Below are positions 6,591-12,892 of a stretch of 21,068 bases of DNA, one piece after another. The notes under the pieces were generated by a model, which was not told where the DNA came from, did not search any database, and saw only the letters and a list, made by a program, of their open reading frames with translations. The stretch lies in the IMG/VR virus record IMGVR_UViG_3300033144_002580, positions 1 to 21,068 of that record. The stretch is one strand, 5' to 3'. Positions within the stretch are counted from its first letter, which is position 1, and each line of letters starts with the position of its first letter. The translations under genes and the position numbers were made by a program. Origin of the DNA: a virus.

Positions 6591-6615
6591 CGACGCGACG
6601 GTTGGCCGAACGTGA

Positions 6616-6654
6616 GCAGAGATGCCTTTCACAGCCGCATGAAAGGAACTCTGC
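6616..6654 (+). promoter_or_regulatory. Hairpin burying the coat gene ribosome binding site
   Basis: Outer arms gcagag (6616-6621) and ctctgc (6649-6654), and inner arms cctttc (6625-6630) and gaaagg (6641-6646), make a 12-bp stem with a small internal loop and a 10-base apical loop. The SD aaagga (6642-6647) of the coat gene is in the 3' inner arm, so opening of this hairpin would control coat translation. Confidence 0.6.
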
Positions 6655-6657
6655 ATC

Positions 6658-7848
6658 ATGTCCAACGACAGAGGCTTCTACGACGAGGACTTTTTCGCGC
6701 AAGAAGCGTTAATGTCCCTCTACAACCACCTCGGCCTCGCCAGCCGAATCTTCATGGGCTACGATCGCGAATACAGTAGCCACGAATCGGGCACCGCGAT
6801 CAAGGTTCGCGGCCCGGGCGCGTTCACGGCCGGCAACGCCCCGACGGCGACCGTGAGTGCCTCGGACATCCTGACCCGTTCCGTCACCGTCACCCTCGAC
6901 CAGTGGAAAGACGTCGTCTTCGGTCTCACCGACAAGGAGATGGCGCTCTCGAAAGAAGAGATCCTTCGGGACCACATCGACCCGGCAGCGGCGGCCATCG
7001 CCGAGGTGATCGACGACTACATCCAGACGTTCTACTACAAGATCCCGTGGGCGTTCGCTCAGGCCGGCGCGACGGCGGCCGTGACGGACATCGTCGAGGC
7101 CAGGCGACTTCTCCAGGTCTCGAAGTGCCCGCTCAAGGACGTCGCCAACATGCACTTCATGTTGACCACGACCCACGAGAAGGACCTCCTCAACCTCGCC
7201 GCGTTCACCCAGTATCAGGGCGGCGACGGGACGGCGGTCAACTCGCAGATCAGCGGCAACCTCGGCATGCGCTACGGCTTCAACTTCTGGGCCAACCAGA
7301 ACGTGACGAGCCACACCGCGAGTTCCACCTCGGACGTCGCGGGTGCGATCGACAGCGGGAACGGCGGATACGACAAGGGCGAGACCACGATGAATATCGA
7401 CGCCCTCGCTTCCGCCGACCTCCTGAAGAAGGGCGACACCTTCTCCGTCGCCGGGAACACGCAGCGTTACGCGCTGACGGCCGACGTGCAGTTGGCGTCG
7501 AACCAGGGTGCCTGCACGTTCACGCCGGCACTCGTGGCCGACGCGGCGGAAGACGCGGTCGTGACCTTCCACACCAAGACCGGCGACGAGTTCCCGTCCG
7601 GCAACTTCTCCCTCGGCTTCCACCGCAACTGGTATGCGTTGGCCTTCGGCAGACTGCCGGAGACGACCATCAGCGGTCTCGGCGCACGGGTCAGCACCGT
7701 GAGCGACCCGATCACCGGGCTCTCGCTCCGGGTGACCATGTGGTACGACGGGAACCTCGCCAAGACGATGGTGCGTGTCGACGCGCTCTACGGCGGAAAC
7801 GTTCTCGACGGAAACATGGCGGTCCGGTTCCACGAGGACGTGACGTAA
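6658..7848 (+). CDS. Major capsid (coat) protein, P22 coat-like
   Basis: A 396-residue protein, the expected size of a P22 gp5-type coat. It has an HK97-fold layout: an N-terminal arm (residues 1-40), a beta-rich region with TVTLDQWKDVVFGLTDKEMA (about 77-96), and a long spine helix (IDPAAAAIAEVIDDYIQTFYYKIP, 107-130). An inserted beta domain follows around residues 237-305 (LLKKGDTFSVAG...), and a beta C-terminus (SLRVTMWYDGNLAKTMVRVDALYGG). The GD.F..AG element is typical of the inserted domain of P22-like coats. It assembles on the scaffold at 5615 into the procapsid. The start at ATG 6658 follows an SD that is inside a hairpin. Expression is probably controlled by the unusual leader 6442-6654. 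Confidence 0.88.
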   Translation: MSNDRGFYDEDFFAQEALMSLYNHLGLASRIFMGYDREYSSHESGTAIKVRGPGAFTAGNAPTATVSASDILTRSVTVTLDQWKDVVFGLTDKEMALSKEEILRDHIDPAAAAIAEVIDDYIQTFYYKIPWAFAQAGATAAVTDIVEARRLLQVSKCPLKDVANMHFMLTTTHEKDLLNLAAFTQYQGGDGTAVNSQISGNLGMRYGFNFWANQNVTSHTASSTSDVAGAIDSGNGGYDKGETTMNIDALASADLLKKGDTFSVAGNTQRYALTADVQLASNQGACTFTPALVADAAEDAVVTFHTKTGDEFPSGNFSLGFHRNWYALAFGRLPETTISGLGARVSTVSDPITGLSLRVTMWYDGNLAKTMVRVDALYGGNVLDGNMAVRFHEDVT

Positions 7849-7870
7849 CCACGGACACGCAACAGTAGAC

Positions 7871-7901
7871 GGTGTCCCTGGTTTTCGGTGCCGGGGACAC
7901 C
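7871..7901 (+). terminator. Strong hairpin after the coat gene (attenuator or processing site)
   Basis: Arms ggtgtccctgg (7871-7881) and ccggggacacc (7891-7901) form 11 pairs with one G-T(U), around a nine-base loop. It lies 22 bases after the coat stop and is followed by tatttt, a weak T-run, and then the SD of the next gene. It could be a leaky terminator that lowers expression after the coat gene, or a 3'-end protector of coat mRNA. Confidence 0.5.
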
Positions 7902-7919
7902 TATTTTGGAGGACAGATC

Positions 7920-8114
7920 ATGGCGGAACAAGTCGTAATGCGGACGCCGGAGGGCAGGGAGCAGGAAGTCCCCCCCGAGCTGGTCGAGTACAAGCTCACC
8001 GTGGGATGGAAGCTGTTCAAGGCCAAGGACGCTCCGTCTAAGGCGCAGGACATCCCGAAGCCGAGCGCCAAGGTGACGTTCAAAGCTCCTCCGCCGGTGT
8101 TCCCCGAGAAATAG
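7920..8114 (+). CDS. Small hypothetical protein downstream of coat
   Basis: A 64-residue protein, not recognised. The ATG at 7920 was chosen for the strong SD ggagga (7908-7913) seven bases upstream; an earlier in-frame start at 7872 would lie in the hairpin. Sequence features are VVMRTPEGREQEVPPELVEYKLTVGW, then a lysine- and proline-rich tail (PKPSAKVTFKAPPPVFPEK). Small proteins in this position may be head-completion or decoration proteins, but nothing in the sequence shows it. Confidence 0.68.
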   Translation: MAEQVVMRTPEGREQEVPPELVEYKLTVGWKLFKAKDAPSKAQDIPKPSAKVTFKAPPPVFPEK

Positions 8115-8150
8115 ATACGGGCACAGACGCCCGGGAAAGTGTGAAACGAT

Positions 8151-8468
8151 ATGGCAGGTGAAGGACACATCAGCGGTTCGAGTTGTCTGGTCGAGAACCA
8201 GCAGCGGTCGGACCTACAGATTCGATACGGATCCCATACGACCCTCGCGGCGGACGATACGGTCGCGTCCGGGCTCAACGTCGTTCTGTGCGTGACGGCG
8301 GTCCTCGAGTCCGACCTCACTCTCGATCCGGCGCACGTCACGGCGGTCGCGAGCACGGGCGGCGACATGCTCCTTAAAACGTGGAAGGGGACTTCGACGT
8401 CGAACCCGACGCCGATTGCGGCCGAGACGTTCACGAAGGTCGTGAACTGGATCGCTGTCGGCTATTGA
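8151..8468 (+). CDS. Small beta-rich hypothetical protein, possible capsid decoration
   Basis: A 105-residue protein, mostly beta-strand by pattern (DLQIRYGSHTTLAADDTV, NVVLCVTAVLES, DMLLKTWKGT) and ending KVVNWIAVGY. Two cysteines are present (residues 12 and 47). The 36-base gap before it contains a small hairpin, cgggc/gcccg (8118-8133). I do not recognise a family with certainty. A compact beta protein directly after the coat gene would fit a capsid decoration or stabilising protein, which is inference from position only. Confidence 0.68.
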   Translation: MAGEGHISGSSCLVENQQRSDLQIRYGSHTTLAADDTVASGLNVVLCVTAVLESDLTLDPAHVTAVASTGGDMLLKTWKGTSTSNPTPIAAETFTKVVNWIAVGY

Positions 8469-8470
8469 GA

Positions 8471-8553
8471 TCACAGATAGAGGAAACCCTTCTATCTTTA
8501 GCGGGAGGGCTGGTCTTTATCCGCCTGATCGGTTCTCCCGCGTTTTGCTGTGA
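8471..8553 (+). promoter_or_regulatory. Predicted three-way-junction RNA leader before the connector gene
   Basis: A closing stem tcac/gtga (8471-8474 with 8550-8553) encloses two hairpins. The first is agatagagg with ccttctatct (8475-8483/8489-8497, one G-U). The second is a long stem starting gcgggag/ctcccgc (8501-8507/8535-8541), extendable with several G-U pairs to 8515/8527. The 3' closing arm ends one base before the SD ggagg (8555-8559) of the next gene. This fits a structured regulatory leader; the second hairpin followed by gtttt could alternatively be a weak terminator. Confidence 0.5.
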
Positions 8554-8564
8554 CGGAGGATGGC

Positions 8565-9095
8565 ATGGCCGCTAGTTTCACAGTCGAGGACGGCACGGGT
8601 CTTGCTGACGCCAACGCTTTCATCGACGTCGCCTACCTCAAGCAATACAACGACGACAACGAGAACGTGCCGGCTGTTGACAAGTCAGACGACACGCGGA
8701 AAGAGAAGTCCATCCGGATTGCGACCGCGAAGATACGGCGGGACAACGAGAGCAAGTGGCGCGGGAGCCGGTGGACCGAGACGCAGGCGCTTCCCTATCC
8801 GCGGACCGACTTCGTTGACCAGGATGGGTGGTCGGTCAGGAGCGGCTCGAGCGGGACGACGCCGACGGTGCTGAAAGAGGCCACGGCAGAGTTGTCGGTC
8901 GCTTGGCTCAACGGCGATACGTTCGACGCGGCCTACAGTCCCGAGATCGAGAGCCTCAGCTACTCGAACGAAGAGAAGTCCGAGTCGGTGGGTTACCGAG
9001 GCGCGGGCCGCGCGGGAACCACGAAGAACTACCCGAAGGTCGCGAAGCTACTCAAGCGCCTGCTGCATTCGGGCGGATTGGTGGAGCCAGGCTAA
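8565..9095 (+). CDS. Head-tail adaptor, P22 gp4 / 'DnaT-like' phage protein family
   Basis: A 176-residue protein. ATG 8565 is preferred because SD ggagg (8555-8559) is five bases upstream; GTG 8550 in the same frame lies inside the predicted leader. The opening, FTVEDGTGLADANAFIDVAYLKQY, then RIATAKIRRDNESKWRGSRWTETQALPYPR and VLKEATAELSVAWLNG, is the pattern of the phage adaptor family. In databases it is often called DnaT-like ssDNA-binding protein. Such proteins sit under the portal and begin the connector. Position after the capsid genes and before gp10/terminator genes agrees. Its TAA overlaps the next ATG by one base. Confidence 0.8.
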   Translation: MAASFTVEDGTGLADANAFIDVAYLKQYNDDNENVPAVDKSDDTRKEKSIRIATAKIRRDNESKWRGSRWTETQALPYPRTDFVDQDGWSVRSGSSGTTPTVLKEATAELSVAWLNGDTFDAAYSPEIESLSYSNEEKSESVGYRGAGRAGTTKNYPKVAKLLKRLLHSGGLVEPG

Positions 9096-9718
9096 TGGCG
9101 ACACTCAAGTGGGAGGTCGGCAAGCTGTTCACGGGACTGCGGAAGGTCCGGGAACGTAGCACTCGCGAGATGGCCGGGGCAGCGAAGGACGTCATCGACC
9201 GCTTCCACAACAAGATGGTCCACGAGCGGCTGAGTATCCACGGCCCCAACAGCCTCGGCGCGAGGACGGGGCAACTCAAGAACGCGCTCAAGGGCGAGGT
9301 GAAGATCCGCAGCACATTGATTATCGGCCGCGTGTTCTTCAGGGGGAAGAAGGCGAACATGCTCGCCAACGTCCACGAGGGAAAGCGCGGGAGGAAATAC
9401 ACCATCATCAAGCCGAAGGGCGCGTGGTTAAAGGTGCCGCTACCGAGTGCGCTCACGCCGACAGGCCGACTCAAAGGACGATTCAAAGGCGGGAAGAAGA
9501 AGGGCCAGTTCATCCGGCGAAGCAAGGCCGGGAACCTGATCATATTCGACCGCACTGGCAAGGGCAAGCGCGGGAAGCTCACGCCCATCTTCGTCCTGAA
9601 GAAGAGAGTCAAGGTCCCGAAGCGCCTCTTTATGCTGAAGACGTGGCGGAAGTTCCGGCGTGAGGCGAAGTTGATTATCCGAGCGGCGCAGAGCCGGGCA
9701 TACAGGAGGAGCGCATGA
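9095..9718 (+). CDS. gp10-like / minor tail Z-like connector protein
   Basis: A 207-residue, very basic protein (many K and R). The N-terminal helix (about residues 1-50), the motif LGARTGQLKNALKGEVKI and later ANVHEGKRG are what HK97 gp10-like or lambda Z-like head-tail joining proteins show (R-T-G.L, then H.E.G). The C-terminus includes an unusually long lysine/arginine/glycine-rich stretch (about 118-175) and a terminal helix. Start at ATG 9095 in a TAATG overlap; its end overlaps the next ATG as ATGA. The family call is moderate, since the C-terminal half is larger than the standard domain. Confidence 0.68.
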   Translation: MATLKWEVGKLFTGLRKVRERSTREMAGAAKDVIDRFHNKMVHERLSIHGPNSLGARTGQLKNALKGEVKIRSTLIIGRVFFRGKKANMLANVHEGKRGRKYTIIKPKGAWLKVPLPSALTPTGRLKGRFKGGKKKGQFIRRSKAGNLIIFDRTGKGKRGKLTPIFVLKKRVKVPKRLFMLKTWRKFRREAKLIIRAAQSRAYRRSA

Positions 9719-10203
9719 CCACCAAGGCGCAGAGCATCCTCCAGGACGTCCACGACACGCTTGAGGCGATACAAGGTGGGTCCTCGTTCGAGACGGCCGT
9801 GAAGGCTGTCTACGGGCACGACAAGCCGTATTTCGAGCCGCAGTCATCGGAGGACAAGGACCGGCCTTACATCAACATCGGCATGCCGTCTGTCGAGACG
9901 GTCGACGAGGCGAACTCAAAGACAATCAAGCGGATGAGCCTGCCGGTCGGAGGCGTCGTGACCTATGACCCGACCGATCCGAAGGCGTCCCGGGCGGCGG
10001 CTCAGGACCTCATGGGCGACGTAGAAAAGGCGCTGCAAGCCGACCACACGCGAGGCACGTATGCGATCGACACGACGGTCACGGCCGAGAGCCAGCCGTC
10101 GATGATCGAGACGAAGATCGAGGGAAAGCCAGGCTGTATCACCACGGACCAGACGGTGGCGATCGACTTCGGTCACAGCCGGACGGACCCGAGTTCAGAC
10201 TGA
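9715..10203 (+). CDS. Tail terminator-like protein
   Basis: A 162-residue acidic protein, coupled to the preceding gene by an ATGA overlap. It starts with a helix (AQSILQDVHDTLEAIQGG), then a strand region (DRPYINIGMPSVETVDE), SLPVGGVVTYDP, a second helix (AAQDLMGDVEKALQADH) and paired strands to the end (TVAIDFGHS). This alpha/beta order, with a helical N-terminus and a late helix between strands, is that of lambda gpU-like tail terminators. So is the slot between the gp10-like protein and tail tube genes. No catalytic residues are expected. The name is inferred from layout and order, not from a diagnostic motif. Confidence 0.62.
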   Translation: MTTKAQSILQDVHDTLEAIQGGSSFETAVKAVYGHDKPYFEPQSSEDKDRPYINIGMPSVETVDEANSKTIKRMSLPVGGVVTYDPTDPKASRAAAQDLMGDVEKALQADHTRGTYAIDTTVTAESQPSMIETKIEGKPGCITTDQTVAIDFGHSRTDPSSD

Positions 10204-10212
10204 GGAGGCGAT

Positions 10213-10461
10213 ATGGACAGATTGCGATTCAAGTGCCGGGAGCGCGGCGGACCGATCACGCTGTTCGGGGAGACGGACATGGCGGACGGGAGCGTGGCGT
10301 CGGCCAAGCTGCTGACGTTCTCGCCGACCAAGGCGGCGGACATCGAGATCAGCATCGAATCGATCGAGAGGATGATCCACGGCGAGCCCGAACCCGCGCC
10401 GACCAAGGTCGAGCCGTTCCCGCCTGCCGTGTCGGAACCCGAAGAGGAAGACGACGGATAG
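10213..10461 (+). CDS. Small hypothetical protein with acidic tail
   Basis: An 82-residue protein, not recognised, with SD gaggag just upstream. A compact beta N-terminus (LRFKCRERGGPITLFGETD), a middle segment (AKLLTFSPTKAADIEISIESIERMI) and a disordered tail rich in P and E (PAPTKVEPFPPAVSEPEEEDDG). Its stop abuts the next ATG with no gap. Small proteins of this kind often sit between terminator and tube genes, with no known role. Confidence 0.65.
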   Translation: MDRLRFKCRERGGPITLFGETDMADGSVASAKLLTFSPTKAADIEISIESIERMIHGEPEPAPTKVEPFPPAVSEPEEEDDG

Positions 10462-10809
10462 ATGACGATCCCGAACCCGAGTCACCCGTTCGAGGTCACG
10501 AAAGACTACGGGCTGCTCGTGAGTGACCCGACAGCCGGGCCGATCCTTCGGGGTCGACGACGGCCGAACATCGTGCGGACCTTCAGGTTTCCCGTGCGAC
10601 TCATGACACAAACCGAGGCGGATTCAGTTCTGACAGACCACGACACGCAGAAAGGCCGGGCTGGAAACTTCAGCTACACGCCGACAGCGCTCGGTGAAGG
10701 GGCCACGACGGTCCGATTCAGCCAGGACACACTCGATACGACGTTCCACGGCGGGCCAGCAGGGCACGAGATGGACATCGTTCTCGAGGAAGACATGCAA
10801 CCTATTTGA
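10462..10809 (+). CDS. Putative tail protein, weakly gpM-like
   Basis: A 115-residue beta-rich protein whose ATG directly follows the preceding stop. The pattern RGRRRPNIVRTFRFPVRLMTQ..., a loop-rich middle with NFSYTP, then TTVRFSQDTLDTTF and DIVLEEDM resembles the layout of lambda gpM-like tail proteins: arm, strand pair, F..P segment, VRF strand, final E. A similar C-terminal layout appears in the protein at 15885. The resemblance is weak and the location before the tube gene is unusual for gpM, so a different tail or connector role is possible. Confidence 0.55.
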   Translation: MTIPNPSHPFEVTKDYGLLVSDPTAGPILRGRRRPNIVRTFRFPVRLMTQTEADSVLTDHDTQKGRAGNFSYTPTALGEGATTVRFSQDTLDTTFHGGPAGHEMDIVLEEDMQPI

Positions 10810-10821
10810 GGAGCAGAATCC

Positions 10822-12036
10822 ATGCCAGCACCAGGACACCCGCTTCGGAACGTTATTCTCTCGATGAAGGAAGAGTCAGTCGCCGATGGAACGTGGGAGG
10901 AGCCGGATGCAGACTACGGCACCACGCTCTACGCGGCCGACTTCCGGTCAGAGTGGGAGACGTTCAAGAACAATCCGTTGCGTCCGTCGTTGACGCCGCG
11001 CAACACGACAATCGGAATGCAGCTTCAGCGTTTCAACTGGGAGGCGGAGATCGGCAGCACGGGTTCGGCCGCTTCCGAGACGCTCGCCACCGGCGTCCCT
11101 CAGTGGGCGGCCAACTGCCCGGGGATGATTTCCGAACAAGGCGAACAGTTTGACGTCTCGGGCGACACGGGGACGCCGATTCCCGGCGAGAAGTTCCTCG
11201 ACAGCGGCGGGACGAACGGGTTCATCTTCTTCTCGATCATCGGCGTTCCACTTTCCGCGACGCAGGTTGTCGGCATCGAGATCGGGACGATCGTAGTTGC
11301 TACGGTTTTCACCGGCGAGGTGAGCGGTGCTACGTTCACGACGGACGCTACCCTCAACACGGCCGACTACAACGTCATCCATCACCCGATCAGCGCTTAC
11401 GGGGCGCGGTCTATCGGCCTGCTCTACCACACGGCGACAACCACCTACACCCGCATCGCTGCGGCAGGATGCCGGGGAACGTGGGGACTCAGTTGCACCC
11501 GCGGCCAGACCGTCCGGCTACAGTGCGAGGCGCTCGGTGTCTTCGAGCAGGGCGAGTGCAAGGAGGTGACCGTCGCCGAGTCGGCGATTGTCTACGATCC
11601 CTACCAGCAACTCGGATTCAAGGGCACCGGGTTCTTCACCGCCTACGGCCAGGCCGTGGCCGATACCGTCTTCTCGACCTTCGAGCTGTCGCTCGGCAAC
11701 CCGCTCGCGGCCCGCGAGAACGCGAACATCAATACCGGTGCGGTGGCCGTGATGCACGGTCCCGGAGGCCGGGAGCCTACCGGGTCATTCGATCCGGAAC
11801 TCGCGATCGACGGATCGACGGACGAGTTGTGGGCGACGCAGGCGGCGACGCAGGGCATCTTCGAGTTCGCGCTCGGCGCGGTCGCGGACGACATTTACGA
11901 GGTGAAGGTTGGCCGTGCGACCATCACCGGATACGACGGCGGAGACAGAGGCCCGGTCAAGATCGCGGCGTTGCCGTTCGACGTCGCCGGCGCGGGTTCC
12001 GCGCTCGAATACGAGGTCATGATCGGCACCAGATAG
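10822..12036 (+). CDS. Major tail tube protein
   Basis: A 404-residue protein with SD ggagcag upstream of ATG 10822. The N-terminal half has the arrangement of siphovirus tube proteins: SEWETFKNNPLRPSLTPRNTTIGMQLQRFNWEAEIGSTGS, then GVPQWAANCPG (substrate loop and disc). A later element, YTRIAAAGCRGTWGLSCTRGQTVRLQCEALG (about residues 209-239), is the tube-fold strand pair. The C-terminal 160 residues add further strands (LGFKGTGFF, FSTFELSLGN, DIYEVKVGRATITGYDGGDRGPVKI). It polymerises around the tape measure protein to form the tail tube. The size is large for the family, suggesting an additional surface domain around residues 105-205. Its place just before the G/GT chaperone genes supports the call. 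Confidence 0.78.
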   Translation: MPAPGHPLRNVILSMKEESVADGTWEEPDADYGTTLYAADFRSEWETFKNNPLRPSLTPRNTTIGMQLQRFNWEAEIGSTGSAASETLATGVPQWAANCPGMISEQGEQFDVSGDTGTPIPGEKFLDSGGTNGFIFFSIIGVPLSATQVVGIEIGTIVVATVFTGEVSGATFTTDATLNTADYNVIHHPISAYGARSIGLLYHTATTTYTRIAAAGCRGTWGLSCTRGQTVRLQCEALGVFEQGECKEVTVAESAIVYDPYQQLGFKGTGFFTAYGQAVADTVFSTFELSLGNPLAARENANINTGAVAVMHGPGGREPTGSFDPELAIDGSTDELWATQAATQGIFEFALGAVADDIYEVKVGRATITGYDGGDRGPVKIAALPFDVAGAGSALEYEVMIGTR

Positions 12037-12068
12037 AAGATCCAATAGAAGGGTAAAGGAGGTTCAGT

Positions 12069-12530
12069 ATGGATTTCGTTTTGGGTCCAGACGATGCCAT
12101 CGAATACGTGTTCGATGAGCACAAGGACCGTGACAAACCACCCGTCATGCTTCTCCGGAACTTCACGATGGATGAACATCGTGAATACATCGACGTGGTG
12201 AAGAAGGCCACGCCGACCGTGCATTCCGGCAAGCAGACCAAACCGGCGGAACTTGATGGTCTTTCGTTTCAGAGCGACGTGCTCAAACTCGGATGGGTCG
12301 GGTGGCGGAACGTCCCGAACGGCGAGGGCCAAGACGTCACGTTCGAGAGTGGCGACGACGGCCGACCGACCGACGTGCAGATCAATCGGTTGCGGGTGAA
12401 TCACCGAGCCGAGTTACTTTCGGCCATCGGCAACCAGTCCAGCGATCTGTCCGAGGAGCAGAGAAAAAACTTAGGATTGCCCTCCTCGTCTACACCGGAC
12501 GAGTCGACCGAGACTGCGCCCGATGCGTAG
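12069..12530 (+). CDS. Tail assembly chaperone, short form (gpG-like)
   Basis: A 153-residue acidic protein with a very strong SD (aaaggagg) six bases before ATG 12069. It begins FVLGPDDAIEYVFDEHKDRDKPPVMLLRNFTMDEHREY and continues with helical segments. Near its end, at codons for R-K-N (12462-12470), lies the heptamer A AAA AAC. Most ribosomes should pass in frame and stop at 12530, giving this short form. Its role by family is to coat the tape measure protein during tail assembly; it is not in the mature virion. Evidence is position (tube, then G, then tape measure) plus the slippery site in the correct phase. Confidence 0.78.
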   Translation: MDFVLGPDDAIEYVFDEHKDRDKPPVMLLRNFTMDEHREYIDVVKKATPTVHSGKQTKPAELDGLSFQSDVLKLGWVGWRNVPNGEGQDVTFESGDDGRPTDVQINRLRVNHRAELLSAIGNQSSDLSEEQRKNLGLPSSSTPDESTETAPDA

Positions 12531-12892
12531 ACGACAGCGAACTGAGGAAGGCGTGGGGTTGCGACGGACCGACCGCCGTGGCACCACATCAGATCATCAT
12601 CGAGACCCCGGAGGGCGGCCTCGAGACGATCAGGGATTGCCCGATCCGGTTGCTTCGAGGCTCGGGGATCACGGGAGTGTTTGAGCTTTTTTACCATTAC
12701 CCTCAACATCTTCCGTTCCCTGGGGCAGTAAATAGCCAGCCTCGGTGGTTGATGAAGGCGTTCGAGTTCATTGGTCGAGAATTGAAACTGATGCCGCCAG
12801 ATACGGACAAGAAAAAGAAGGACTCGATGAAGGACGCGGCGGCGCGGGCACACGCGCTGGTCGCGAAGTTGGGAAACGATGGCAGCAAGTGA
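12069..12892 (+). CDS. Tail assembly chaperone, frameshifted long form (gpGT-like)
   Basis: A -1 slip at 12464-12470 joins the first 134 residues of the G protein to a 140-residue extension read from 12470 to the stop at 12890-12892, about 274 residues in all. The extension begins LRIALLVYTGRVDRD, then SELRKAWGCDGPT, a folded part (HQIIIETPEGGLETIRDCP...FELFYHYPQHLPFPG), and ends in a basic helix (TDKKKKDSMKDAAARAHALVAKLG). The extension has no good start of its own. Its end overlaps the tape measure start (12879). In lambda-type phages the extended form bridges tube protein and tape measure during tail assembly. Confidence 0.75.
12464..12470 (+). other. -1 ribosomal frameshift slippery heptamer A AAA AAC
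   Basis: The heptamer is in phase with the G frame (codons AGA AAA AAC), so both tRNAs can re-pair after a one-base backward slip. A 6-bp stem, ctcgtc (12485-12490) with gacgag (12498-12503), lies 14 bases downstream and might act as a modest stimulator. This is a typical site for G/GT tail chaperone frameshifting. Confidence 0.85.

Noticed and set aside
6903-7868. Plus-strand 321-codon frame inside the coat gene
   Set aside because: It is an R/G/H-rich out-of-frame shadow of the coat protein with no SD.
8316-8323. ctcactct, complementary to eight bases of the conserved loop AGAGTGAG, as a kissing partner
   Set aside because: One 8-base match in a 21-kb window is near chance expectation, and it lies inside a coding region without other support.
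8550-8564. GTG 8550 as start of the gp4-like gene
   Set aside because: ATG 8565 has the strong SD ggagg at proper distance and gives the family-like N-terminus; GTG 8550 lies in the predicted leader structure.
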